DNA of 64,000 bases from G963664115 sp965216035 (GTDB lineage: Bacteria > Acidobacteriota > Terriglobia > 20CM-2-55-15). The notes beneath the pieces were generated by a model. That model did not search any database. It had not been told where the DNA came from and saw nothing but the letters and a program-made list of their open reading frames with translations. Positions 54,039-62,030 of this stretch are shown here, piece after piece. Each line of letters starts with the position of its first letter. Position 1 is the first letter of the stretch. The position numbers and the translations under genes were made by a program. The stretch covers positions 186,001 to 250,000 of the forward strand of contig CBDCFM010000014.1 of the NCBI GenBank assembly GCA_965216035.1. Reading direction: 5' to 3'.

Positions 54039-55189
54039 GTGTAGTCCGTCACAGTTAATGTAACTTATTCAGCTTTCCTACGTCTGAGTATATATGAGGA
54101 GAGCACCGACGATTAAATTGGACATTCCTGTGCGGAAGGAACTGGAGCGACTGAGCCGAAGCCGCAGTGTGGCGGTCCGGTTGGCGGAACGATCTCGAAT
54201 TGTCTTGCTGGCCGCCGGGGGTCTGGACAATCAGGAGATCGCTGCCAAGTTGGACATCACTCGTCAAAAGGCCGGACGTTGGCGCGATCGTTTCGTTGAA
54301 GATGGCCTCGGGGGAATCGAAAAGGACGCTTCCCGCAGTGGACGGATTCCCTCGATCGGCCGCCGGAAGCGGGCCCGGATCGTGAAGAAGACGGTCGAAG
54401 GGAAGCCTCCGAACGCCACGCACTGGAGCCGGTCCTTGATGGCCAGGGCAACCGGCGTCAGCGAGTCCACGGTAGGGAGAATCTGGCGGGCTCATGGCTT
54501 GAAGCCTCATCTGGCACGCACCTTCAAACTTTCCAACGACAAACAATTTGTCGAGAAGTTGGAGGATGTGGTCGGTTTGTATCTGAACCCTCCGGAAAAC
54601 GCCATTGTTTTGTCCTGCGATGAGAAGAGCCAGATGCAGGCCCTGGACCGCACGCAACCCGGGTTACCTCTGAAGAAGGGGCGGTGCGGCACCCTCACCC
54701 ACGACTACAAACGCAACGGGACGACCACGATGTTCGCCGCGCTCAATACGCTGGACGGCTCGATTATCGGGACCTGTATGCCGAAGCATCGTCATCAGGA
54801 ATGGATCCGGTTTCTCAATCAGATCAAACGTTCCGTGCCGAAAGACAAACAGATCCATATCATTTGCGACAACTACGCCACGCACAAACATCAGAAAGTC
54901 GTCAACTGGTTGAAGCGCAACACGCGCTTTCATGTGCACTTCACACCGACCAGTGCATCCTGGCTGAACATGGTCGAACGCTTCTTCCGGGATCTTTCCG
55001 AACAACGGCTTCGGCGCGGGGTTTTCCATTCGGTTCCTGAGCTAATCCAGGCCGTGGAGGAATATGTCGGGGGTCACAATCAGAACCCGAAGCCCTTCAT
55101 TTGGACCGCAACGGCTTCCGATATTCTTGAAAAAGTTCAACGTGCCCGAAAGAAGCTCGATAAGTTACAGTCTGTTTGACGGGGACCAC
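54039..55189 (+). mobile_element. Complete IS630-family insertion sequence (1151 bp)
   Basis: A TA dinucleotide flanks both ends (54037-54038 and 55190-55191), as expected for IS630. The left end reads GTGTAGTCCGTCACAGTTAA and then TGTAACTTAT; the right end on the other strand reads GTGGTCCCCGTCAAACAGAC and then TGTAACTTAT. These are imperfect inverted repeats of about 35-40 bases. The transposase gene fills the element and is undamaged. Confidence 0.9.
54094..55179 (+). CDS. IS630-family transposase
   Basis: A protein of 361 residues. The N-terminal helix-turn-helix includes GLDNQEIAAKLDITRQKAGR and the second DNA-binding part ATGVSESTVGRIWRAHGLKP. The DDE catalytic core shows VLSCDEKSQ (D), IICDNYATHKH (D) and NMVERFFRDL (E). 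These are the usual IS630 spacing and neighbours. The frame is intact, so the element may be active. It sits between the MBL gene and the leuD relic, and it may have separated what was once one locus. Confidence 0.93.
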   Translation: MRRAPTIKLDIPVRKELERLSRSRSVAVRLAERSRIVLLAAGGLDNQEIAAKLDITRQKAGRWRDRFVEDGLGGIEKDASRSGRIPSIGRRKRARIVKKTVEGKPPNATHWSRSLMARATGVSESTVGRIWRAHGLKPHLARTFKLSNDKQFVEKLEDVVGLYLNPPENAIVLSCDEKSQMQALDRTQPGLPLKKGRCGTLTHDYKRNGTTTMFAALNTLDGSIIGTCMPKHRHQEWIRFLNQIKRSVPKDKQIHIICDNYATHKHQKVVNWLKRNTRFHVHFTPTSASWLNMVERFFRDLSEQRLRRGVFHSVPELIQAVEEYVGGHNQNPKPFIWTATASDILEKVQRARKKLDKLQSV

Positions 55190-55437
55190 TAGAAGAAAAG
55201 TGTGACTCGGTCGTGAAGGCCGGATAACAAGGAGAAGAAGATTCTTGTATCTAATAGAAGTCGAAGGCTCGATGGAGAAGGCCACGGAGATCGTCTCGCC
55301 GTAAGTGGCGGATAAGCGATATAAGCAGGGGCTGACGACTATGGCAGAGCTAACACTGCCGTCGTATAGGTGTCATGTCAACCCGCGCGCGGCCGCAGGC
55401 CGGCGCGTAGCGCCCGATCCCCAGCGCGGAGCGCCCG

Positions 55438-55671
55438 ATGAAGGTTCCATCCGCCAGGTCGGAGGACTGTCTCAGGGCAGCCCGGGCGGGCGCCATCTTC
55501 ACGGTGGACCTGGGAAACAACCGGGTCGCCGCAGATTCGCTGGCCTTCGATTTCCGGATTGACCCGTTCGCCCGCAACTGCCTACTGGCCGGCATCGACG
55601 ACCTCGCGTACATCCTCCGGCATGAGGACGCGATCACGGCCTTCGAGGCTTTGAAGGGAAGTTCGGGCTAA
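55438..55671 (+). pseudogene. leuD: leuD (3-isopropylmalate dehydratase small subunit) C-terminal fragment
   Basis: The frame reads CLRAARAGAIFTVDLGNNRV, then FDFRIDPFARNCLLAGIDDL and EDAITAFEAL before TAA. LeuD proteins end with the same order: a VDLxxQxV strand, FxIDPFRKxCLLxGLDDI and EDAIxAFE. The N-terminal two thirds, with the substrate-binding loop, are missing, so it is a relic. No leuC lies in the window. The upstream stretch 55192-55437 contains nothing recognisable. Confidence 0.8.
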
Positions 55672-55675
55672 TCTG

Positions 55676-55705
55676 GGGACGGAGACCGAATTCGGTCTCC
55701 GTCCC
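55676..55705. terminator. Perfect 30-bp palindrome, REP-like or terminator
   Basis: The sequence GGGACGGAGACCGAA is followed directly by its exact reverse complement, giving a perfect 15-bp arm with no loop centre apart from GAATTC. It lies 6 bases beyond the stop of the minus-strand amidohydrolase gene (55711) and just after the leuD relic, so it could terminate either transcript. Related palindromes are known as REP/RAYT-type or IS200-associated repeats in many genomes. Confidence 0.7.
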
Positions 55706-55710
55706 TGATT

Positions 55711-57051
55711 TCAGTAAGTCGAAGCGATCGACTCGAGCCGCTGCTGGATGTCGGCTTCAAGTATCCACTCCCCGCGAACCATCACGCCCCGACGCTCGGC
55801 GACGTGGCCCACATCCTCGAGGGGGTTGGCTTCCACAAGAATCAGGTCGGCGCGCGCGCCGACGCTGATCGTTCCGAAATCATCTTCGTTACTGAAGTAC
55901 TCCCCGACAGCACGCGTGCCGGAAGCGATCACCTGGTATGGCGACATCCCGGCCTCGACCATCCGCTCCATCTCTCGATGAATGGAGAAGCCCGGGACGC
56001 TGAAGACCTGAGGCGAATCGGTCCCGAGCATGATGCGGACACCTCCCTCGTGGAGCGCCGTGAGGACGCGCATCCGGTTGGCGATCAACCTCCGGGCTGC
56101 GGCCGCGTCGAAGGCTGGATCGCCGAGAGCCCGGTCAACCCGCGCCGTCCACTGCTCGACCATTGCCGGCGGCATGTACTTCGTTTCAGGATACGACAGG
56201 ACGGTTTCGCGCGGGATCGTGCCCCGGAGAACCTCCCATAGCGCCATTGTCGGGACGGCCCATGCACCGGCTGCTCGTGTCATCTCCACGACTTCCGCCA
56301 GACGGGCCTCGTCGAGATTCCCCGCCGCATCGGCTAGATACTGCACGTAACCATCCAAGTGGTCGAAGGTCTCCTGGCCCGACTCGATTGCATGAATCAG
56401 GCCGACATCGGCCGGCACATGACCCCCGAAGCGAATCCCTTCCTCTTGGGCTGTCTGGGCCATCCCGTCATAGGTGGGAACGCTCAAACCGTTCTGAACC
56501 TTCAGCAGATGCCAACCCTCTGATTTCTGCGTCCGGACTCTCTCGATGGCGGCGTCGGGTGAGGTGACACTCTCGCCGTTGAAGCTGGGGCCGGCCAGAT
56601 AGACGTTGGGCCCCACAAGCTCACCGGCATTCACGCGATTTCGCAGCGCGAGTTGGCCATCCCTACCCTGCATCCCGCGGACTGTGGTGACGCCGTTGGC
56701 AACATAGAGGAAAAGGACGTCTTCGGTGAGCTGCTGTGGCTGGTCCGGCCCCGGAATGTGGCCGTGCATTTCACCGAGTCCCGGCATCAGATACAAGCCG
56801 TTCCCATCGACGCGTGCGGCATTCGCGGGCACATCGACGCTCTCGGCCGGCCCGACGGCCACGATACGACCCTCGCGCGTGAGGACGGTCTGACCGGCCA
56901 CAACCTGTTCGGAGTCCATCGGCACGAGATTGACGCCGATAAACGCGAGGCCGGAACCGCCCGGATCGGCCGCAGGCGGAGCCTCGGCCGGCGCGCACGA
57001 CACGGCCAGGATGAGAAGTCCAGTCAGGAAGACAGGCAATTTTGCGTTCAT
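55711..57051 (-). CDS. Metal-dependent amidohydrolase lipoprotein (imidazolonepropionase-like)
   Basis: A protein of 446 residues with a lipoprotein signal ending ILAVSCAPAE. The amidohydrolase barrel shows YLMPGLGEMHGHIPGP (HxH), WHLLKVQNGLS (Lys), RFGGHVPADVGL and ETFDHLDGY (His), and RIMLGTDSPQ (Asp). The order fits the amidohydrolase_1 imidazolonepropionase-like or prolidase-like secreted group. The last part GTISVGARADLILVEANPLE is the closing beta domain. It has a CGGAGG ribosome site. The substrate is unknown; a cell-envelope location is clear. It is a functional analogue of the protein at 45056, from a different subgroup. Confidence 0.92.
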   Translation of the reverse strand: MNAKLPVFLTGLLILAVSCAPAEAPPAADPGGSGLAFIGVNLVPMDSEQVVAGQTVLTREGRIVAVGPAESVDVPANAARVDGNGLYLMPGLGEMHGHIPGPDQPQQLTEDVLFLYVANGVTTVRGMQGRDGQLALRNRVNAGELVGPNVYLAGPSFNGESVTSPDAAIERVRTQKSEGWHLLKVQNGLSVPTYDGMAQTAQEEGIRFGGHVPADVGLIHAIESGQETFDHLDGYVQYLADAAGNLDEARLAEVVEMTRAAGAWAVPTMALWEVLRGTIPRETVLSYPETKYMPPAMVEQWTARVDRALGDPAFDAAAARRLIANRMRVLTALHEGGVRIMLGTDSPQVFSVPGFSIHREMERMVEAGMSPYQVIASGTRAVGEYFSNEDDFGTISVGARADLILVEANPLEDVGHVAERRGVMVRGEWILEADIQQRLESIASTY

Positions 57052-57399
57052 TTGAACCTCCGCGATTCAGAGTGAGAAGGACCTACGATTTCACAGGATG
57101 GTGAAGGCGTCAAACAATAGTCACCTGTCTTGGAAGGATCGCTGGGAGGGAACCGAGGTCGGCTATGTCGATGCCCGCAGCGGAGCACCGATGATCGAGA
57201 GCAGAATGGCCGCCTGGACGCCGACAAGCTAGTTGAACTGTCGGGAGACGTCTTGACGGAGCCGGTCTGTCTTCTGGTCAAGACTGTCGATGCGGGAAGG
57301 CAATTCGGCGCGAAAGCGGTCCACTTTCTGGGCCAGGGCGTCGATGAGCAAAGCGAGCGCATCCACCCACCCATCCAGGTGCACGACAAGCCCGCGAAC
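57052..57399. other. Intergenic stretch before the kinase tail
   Basis: About 350 bases. A plus-strand frame runs from 57130 into the kinase tail, but its first ~90 codons do not resemble kinase or propeller sequence, so I see no gene here. Confidence 0.4.
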
Positions 57400-57567
57400 T
57401 ACCACTTTTTGCAGTTCTATCAGAACTACGATGCAACGCCGGGCAGCGAAAGAGTTCTTGTAGTATTACCTCCAGACCAAAAGAGTGAGCTTCCACGCCA
57501 AGTACCCCAAATCAACATCGTCACAAACTGGTTTGAAAAACTGAAGGAACGGGTGCCCGTGCCTTGA
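57400..57567 (+). pseudogene. C-terminal tail of a TolB-propeller Ser/Thr kinase
   Basis: The frame reads FLQFYQNYDATPGSERVLVV, LPPDQKSELPRQVPQINIVT and NWFEKLKERVPVP before TGA. The order YDxxPDGxRFLxV... followed by INxVxNWFEELKxxVP is the usual end of the sensor propeller in acidobacterial-type kinases. The rest of the propeller and the kinase are missing. This is the longest of three such tails in the window. Confidence 0.65.
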
Positions 57568-57611
57568 TTGGGGTCAAGTCCTGTTCAAATCATCTTGTAG
57601 GACATCGAGCA

Positions 57612-57824
57612 ATGAACCCGCCACTTGTCAGGTTAGCCGGTAGGAACCAAGCCGCAGGCGCGTCGGAAAGAACGTGTTATTGCAACGCTTACAAAGTGAA
57701 CGGACCCCACGGTAAGCCCACCCCGCGAGTGGCGGGCATTCGGGCAATTTGCGGTTTCTGCGGAAATGACTTTGGCGACTTGTCCAAACAGGCTTCTCAA
57801 ATCGTCCGCCGTGGATTAGAGTGA
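57612..57824 (+). CDS. Possible small cysteine-containing protein
   Basis: This is a 70-codon frame with RTCYCNAYKVNGPHGKPTPR and AICGFCGNDFGDLSKQAS. The CYC and CGFCG pairs could form a zinc ribbon, but there is no recognisable ribosome site and no family that I can name. It could equally be the 3' piece of a decayed gene. Confidence 0.25.
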   Translation: MNPPLVRLAGRNQAAGASERTCYCNAYKVNGPHGKPTPRVAGIRAICGFCGNDFGDLSKQASQIVRRGLE

Positions 57825-57938
57825 CAGGTCTCGAACGCAGAGTCTTGTACACACGAACAGCCTTCGCGAGATTGATCGTTTTCGGGTTTGTCATACAGAT
57901 CTCTGAAGGATAGAGAATAGTGAAGGAGTCTAACTACA

Positions 57939-58811
57939 ATGCAAAGTCGACTCGTTATCTCGGCGGTGGCCGTAGCGTTGGTAGTGTGGCTGTCGCTCGC
58001 GCTGGCACAGGACGGTCGAGCGGGGGTTCAAGCCCAAGTCCCGGAGGGTTGGAACCCTTGCCCGCGGTGCCAGAACAACGCGGACAGAACCGAAGCCCGA
58101 GCAAGGAACAACGTCGCCAATATAACGGACTACGATCGGCGTGATCTATCGGGAGTATGGGGATATGATGGCGTCACCGATGCCTTCAGAAACCCGCCTC
58201 CTCTGACAGAGGACGGACAGGCGGCCTTCGAGCGCACGTGGGCCGAACTAAGGAACTCAAACGGGGAATGGCTCTACCGCTCAGGTTCGGAAAAAGACTA
58301 CGGGCTCCTGGACTGCGATCCACTGGGCTGGCCGCGTATGCATACCTACAACTACGGGTTCGAGTTCGTGATGTTGCCCGACAGGGTGATCCAGTTCTTC
58401 GAATTGGAGCACACCTGGCGCACCATTTGGACCGACGGACGGGAGCTTCCCGAGGATCCTCCGGTGCTGAATTGGCTGGGATGGAACGTCGGCCACTGGG
58501 ACGGAGACACCTTCGTTGTCGAGTCGAACGGATATGACGACCGGTCTTGGATTGAGAACACCCGCTCGGAGGGCGACCAGCCTGGCGGAGGTCTTCCCCA
58601 CAGCGACCAGATGCGAATCGTCGAACGGTGGACACGTCCGAGCTACGACACGCTGGAGACCCAGGTGACGATAACCGATCCGGTGGTGTTTACCGAGCCG
58701 TTCGTGACGGAGATAGGGACAATCGGACTCGTTCCCGGCACGGAGATTTGGGAGAATATGTGCGTCGCAACCGAGGTAGAGGAGTTTAACGCGCGGGATA
58801 ACATTCGATAA
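57939..58811 (+). CDS. Secreted protein of the WTDGR family (unknown function)
   Basis: A protein of 290 residues with a signal peptide (LVISAVAVALVVWLSLALAQ) and a GAAGGAG ribosome site. It carries a CPRCQNN pair early (residues ~40-50). The family block then follows: YDRRDLSGVWGYDGVTDAFR, LLDCDPLGWPRMHTYNYGFE, RTIWTDGRELPEDPP, GWNVGHWDGDTFVVESNGYD, LPHSDQMRIVERWTRP, VTITDPVVFTEPF. The two other copies are at 11014 (fused) and 48612. It is exported; there is no recognisable catalytic motif. The CxxC may be redox-active or bind metal. Confidence 0.82.
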   Translation: MQSRLVISAVAVALVVWLSLALAQDGRAGVQAQVPEGWNPCPRCQNNADRTEARARNNVANITDYDRRDLSGVWGYDGVTDAFRNPPPLTEDGQAAFERTWAELRNSNGEWLYRSGSEKDYGLLDCDPLGWPRMHTYNYGFEFVMLPDRVIQFFELEHTWRTIWTDGRELPEDPPVLNWLGWNVGHWDGDTFVVESNGYDDRSWIENTRSEGDQPGGGLPHSDQMRIVERWTRPSYDTLETQVTITDPVVFTEPFVTEIGTIGLVPGTEIWENMCVATEVEEFNARDNIR

Positions 58812-58935
58812 GGCTGTTGACGGCATTGTCAACTTGGGTCGATAACTGCCAGATTAGAAAAGCCTGGTAGCCCGTTCGATAGTATCGATCCGCGGGCCTG
58901 TGGCAGACATCACGGATGCCGAAAGCATGCGGCGT

Positions 58936-60543
58936 CTAAATCGCCGACCGCCCGCCCGTCTCGTCGATTTGCGGCCATTCCTCATCTTCTTCAAAGCTGC
59001 GAATATCGGGCGGCGTTCCTTTGAATCCCAATTCACTCCATCGGCTGGCAACGCGCTCGTAGATTTCCTTGCGCAATTTCGACCGCTTCGAGAATGTCTT
59101 GATGTGCTTGTGGTCCATGCAGGCGTTGATCAGTGCCTTCGAACTATAGGGTCTCTTTTCAGGCGGATTCTGCGCGGGATCGAGCCACGTGGACCAGGTG
59201 TTGCGCAGGATATCGATGCCCTCGATCGGGTTGCAGCGGGTGGACATTGCCCACATCACCTGGTCGAGGTCCGTCGGGTCGATGTCGTGATCGACGGCTA
59301 TAATCCACTTGCTGAAGTACGCTCCACCTGGGGACTGCGCCGCGATTGCCAGGACCTGTTGCGCATGCCCTGCATACCGCTGCTCCAGGGAAACGACATT
59401 CATGCCGAAACCGCCGGCGGCACACGGGTGGGCATAGACGCCTCGAATGCCCGGGATACCGAGCCGGTCCAGGTCGTCCCAGATCCGGGCGGAACGGATG
59501 ACGGCAAACTGCAGGGCGCTGTCATTCGAGGCCCAGTGATCCGTCATCAGAGCTGCAGTAAGAATCGGGTTGTCCCTGAAATGGATGGCTTTGATCTCAA
59601 CCTGCGGCGACGGATCGTTGGGCCTCCCGTAGTATCCGGTGAACTCTCCGAAAGGTCCTTCATTCTTGTAATCCTGCGGATAGACAATGCCTTCCATGAC
59701 GATCTCGGAACCTGACGAAAACTGGAGATCTGTGAATTTCCCGTTCAATAATTTTACGGCCTCGCCCTTGAGGCCACCGATGTAGTCCCACTCGGATTCG
59801 GTCTTTGGCATTGTGATCCCCGCCAGCAGGAACGTGGAGGGATCCACCCCCCAAACGGCCACGACCTCGCAAGGCTTTCCGGCCTGCCACCAGCGCTCCA
59901 TCTGCAGCCGGGCGTCTTTTCCGGGGGACATATAAAGACCGACGTGATTGCGGTCATGGATCATCATCCGATAAGTCCCCACGTTGAGGTGACCGTCTTC
60001 GGGGTCGCGCGTGATGACGGCATCCGCCGTCCCGATGTAAGGCCCACCATCGAGAGGCCAGTGCACGGGTGCCGGAAAACGATAGACGTCAATATCATCC
60101 CCCGTCAGCGTGTTTTCGAACACCGCGGCCCCATTTGAGGGAACAGTCACCGGCGCGATCTTTCGTCCCAGACGATTCCGTGTGGCCAGCACCAGTTCCT
60201 GAAGGCTCAATCCCATAGGAAGACCCATGGCTGCCGACAGGCGGTTGCTGCTGGATCCCCACATGTTCCAAAGCACAGGCGAGGGGTAACCTTTTACGTT
60301 CTCAAACAAATATGCCGGCGCCGCCACCTCACGGGCCGCCAGATAAACGATCGCGGACATCTCTTCAGCGGGATCGACCTCGGCGGTGATACGCTTGAGC
60401 TCGCCTGCTCGCTCGATCAGATCGATGTACGCTCTGAGATCCGCCGGGCCAATCCCATCCAATTGCCAGATATCGGATTGCTCCTGACCCGCAGTGGGCC
60501 GCTCGGGCGCTACCGACATGTCGCCAGGCTCCACTTCTTTCAC
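58936..60543 (-). CDS. UbiD family (de)carboxylase, prenyl-FMN dependent
   Basis: A cytoplasmic enzyme of 535 residues. UbiD enzymes use prenylated FMN to remove or add carboxyl groups on aromatic or unsaturated acids. Motifs are NVGTYRMMIHDRNHVGLYMS (prFMN and metal site), EGPFGEFTGYYG (catalytic glutamate region), and KWIIAVDHDIDPTDLDQVMW (late acidic pair). All catalytic landmarks are present. The start GTG at 60541-60543 follows GGAGACTGACC. It is divergent from the PNPOx-like / UbiX / radical-SAM run, with ~290 bases between. A fragment of a near copy lies at 20678. Confidence 0.92.
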   Translation of the reverse strand: MKEVEPGDMSVAPERPTAGQEQSDIWQLDGIGPADLRAYIDLIERAGELKRITAEVDPAEEMSAIVYLAAREVAAPAYLFENVKGYPSPVLWNMWGSSSNRLSAAMGLPMGLSLQELVLATRNRLGRKIAPVTVPSNGAAVFENTLTGDDIDVYRFPAPVHWPLDGGPYIGTADAVITRDPEDGHLNVGTYRMMIHDRNHVGLYMSPGKDARLQMERWWQAGKPCEVVAVWGVDPSTFLLAGITMPKTESEWDYIGGLKGEAVKLLNGKFTDLQFSSGSEIVMEGIVYPQDYKNEGPFGEFTGYYGRPNDPSPQVEIKAIHFRDNPILTAALMTDHWASNDSALQFAVIRSARIWDDLDRLGIPGIRGVYAHPCAAGGFGMNVVSLEQRYAGHAQQVLAIAAQSPGGAYFSKWIIAVDHDIDPTDLDQVMWAMSTRCNPIEGIDILRNTWSTWLDPAQNPPEKRPYSSKALINACMDHKHIKTFSKRSKLRKEIYERVASRWSELGFKGTPPDIRSFEEDEEWPQIDETGGRSAI

Positions 60544-60829
60544 GGTCAGTCTCCTTGTCCAACTTCAAAATGTAATTGCGCTTCGACATCCTACACCGGC
60601 TGCGTCACCCTCTGCCAGGGGTGGGATGTAAAAGTCGCCGAAAGCTGTAAGGGCGGTCTATGACCGCCCACTATTGTGCGCTCAGGCATGGATCGACCGT
60701 CCGGATCCACGGATAGCCACGGCCGCCACCCGTGGGTCATCTCCCCGCCGACACGGCTGGTTTCCAGAGTTCCACGATTGCAACCGTGCCCGGCAAGTGA
60801 AACTATGGACCTTTCGTGGGGATGCCTCT

Positions 60830-61330
60830 ATGGCCAAGTTGATCGACAAGGTTTTGAACGAGAATCTTGAACGGCGGTTGTGCGGCCGGTTTGTGGAGGA
60901 ACGGACCGACCAGGTGATCCTGATTCACACCCTGGATTCCGAGCTCTGGCCACACCCGGCGGTTTTAAGCTATTTTGAAGTGGTGGCCACTGACACGGCG
61001 CACATCCGGCTGGCAACTTACAAGACCAGTCGCACCAGCGAAAACATGCGGCAGAGGGGAAAAGTTACACTCTCGATCTTCGACACACAGGCGACATACT
61101 ACCTCAAAGGGAGTGCACAACAGTTGCGACAGGAAATGCTATCGGCGCCCCACAATTCGATGTTCAACGTTTCATTGGCCGAGGTTCTGACCGATCATGC
61201 CGACCCGATCCTGGAGCCTGGAGCCTACGTTCTGAGCGGTATCACCTGCGTTAACCCACACCTTGTGTCAGATCGAATCCGCTACGCTGCAACATTAAAA
61301 GAACTCTCAGAGAATTGGCCCTCGGACTAG
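60830..61330 (+). CDS. Pyridoxamine-phosphate-oxidase-like flavin-binding protein
   Basis: A protein of about 166 residues from the ATG at 60830; a longer frame to 60674 begins in poor sequence. It has the split-barrel flavin-binding pattern: RRLCGRFVEERTDQVILIHT, LWPHPAVLSYFEVVATDTAH, RLATYKTSRTSENMRQRGKV, TLSIFDTQATYYLKGSAQQL. This is the PNPOx-like fold, which usually binds FMN or F420. It overlaps the region of the next gene (UbiX) and lies upstream of it, so it probably belongs to the same transcript and could act on or around prFMN. Confidence 0.8.
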   Translation: MAKLIDKVLNENLERRLCGRFVEERTDQVILIHTLDSELWPHPAVLSYFEVVATDTAHIRLATYKTSRTSENMRQRGKVTLSIFDTQATYYLKGSAQQLRQEMLSAPHNSMFNVSLAEVLTDHADPILEPGAYVLSGITCVNPHLVSDRIRYAATLKELSENWPSD

Positions 61331-61335
61331 TTTTT

Positions 61336-61929
61336 GTGAAACTTATCGTCGGTATTACAGGCGCAACCGGAACGATCTTTGGAGTCCGGCTGTTAGAAGC
61401 GCTAAAAGATTCGGAAATCGAGAGTCATCTCGTCCTGAGCAAGTGGGGTGCCCGGACGCTGGTTCATGAAACCACCTATACCGTGGATGCGGTCAAAGCA
61501 CTCGCGACATGCACCTATTTGGAAAGTGATCAGGGGGCGGCCATCTCCAGTGGTTCGTTTGTGACCGACGGCATGATCATCGCACCCTGCAGCGTGCGGT
61601 CCCTGGCAGCGGTCGCCCACGGCCAGGGGGACAATCTTATTCATCGCGCTGCCGACGTCGTACTCAAGGAAAGGCGGAAGCTCGTTCTGATGGTGCGCGA
61701 ATCTCCCCTCAGCGACATTCACCTTGAGAACATGTTGAAGCTTTCGCGGATGGGAGCCGTCATGGTTCCCCCGGTTCCCGCTTTCTATAACCATCCCAAT
61801 TCCGTGGATTCCGTCATCAACCACATCGTGATGCGAGTGCTGGACCAGTTCAACGTTCACACCCAGGCGTCGACGCGATGGGACGGGGAGTTGGGTAATC
61901 TGGGAGCGTCGGACTCGAAGGAAAACTGA
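61336..61929 (+). CDS. ubiX: UbiX family flavin prenyltransferase
   Basis: About 197 residues. The GTG at 61336 gives MKLIVGITGATGTIFGVRLL, the canonical UbiX/Pad1 start; a frame to 61315 would add seven residues. Other marks are APCSVRSLAAVAHGQGDNLI (flavin and phosphate site), VLKERRKLVLMVRESPLSDI (the RESPL motif) and MVPPVPAFYNHP. UbiX makes prenylated FMN from FMN and dimethylallyl phosphate, the cofactor of UbiD. The UbiD gene lies just upstream, divergent. The start is only a few bases from the end of the PNPOx-like gene. Confidence 0.93.
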   Translation: MKLIVGITGATGTIFGVRLLEALKDSEIESHLVLSKWGARTLVHETTYTVDAVKALATCTYLESDQGAAISSGSFVTDGMIIAPCSVRSLAAVAHGQGDNLIHRAADVVLKERRKLVLMVRESPLSDIHLENMLKLSRMGAVMVPPVPAFYNHPNSVDSVINHIVMRVLDQFNVHTQASTRWDGELGNLGASDSKEN

Positions 61930-62030
61930 CGTTCTCTCCATGCCCTGTTCATTGGATAATACTGGGAACGATCGGACGGAATAGACTCGCAACCGTTAAA
62001 GCTGTCATCGGGTCCAATAAGGGAGGCCAT

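Noticed and set aside
57048..57389. 113-codon minus-strand frame next to the amidohydrolase
   Set aside because: It has no family features and is antisense to the region that leads into the kinase tail.
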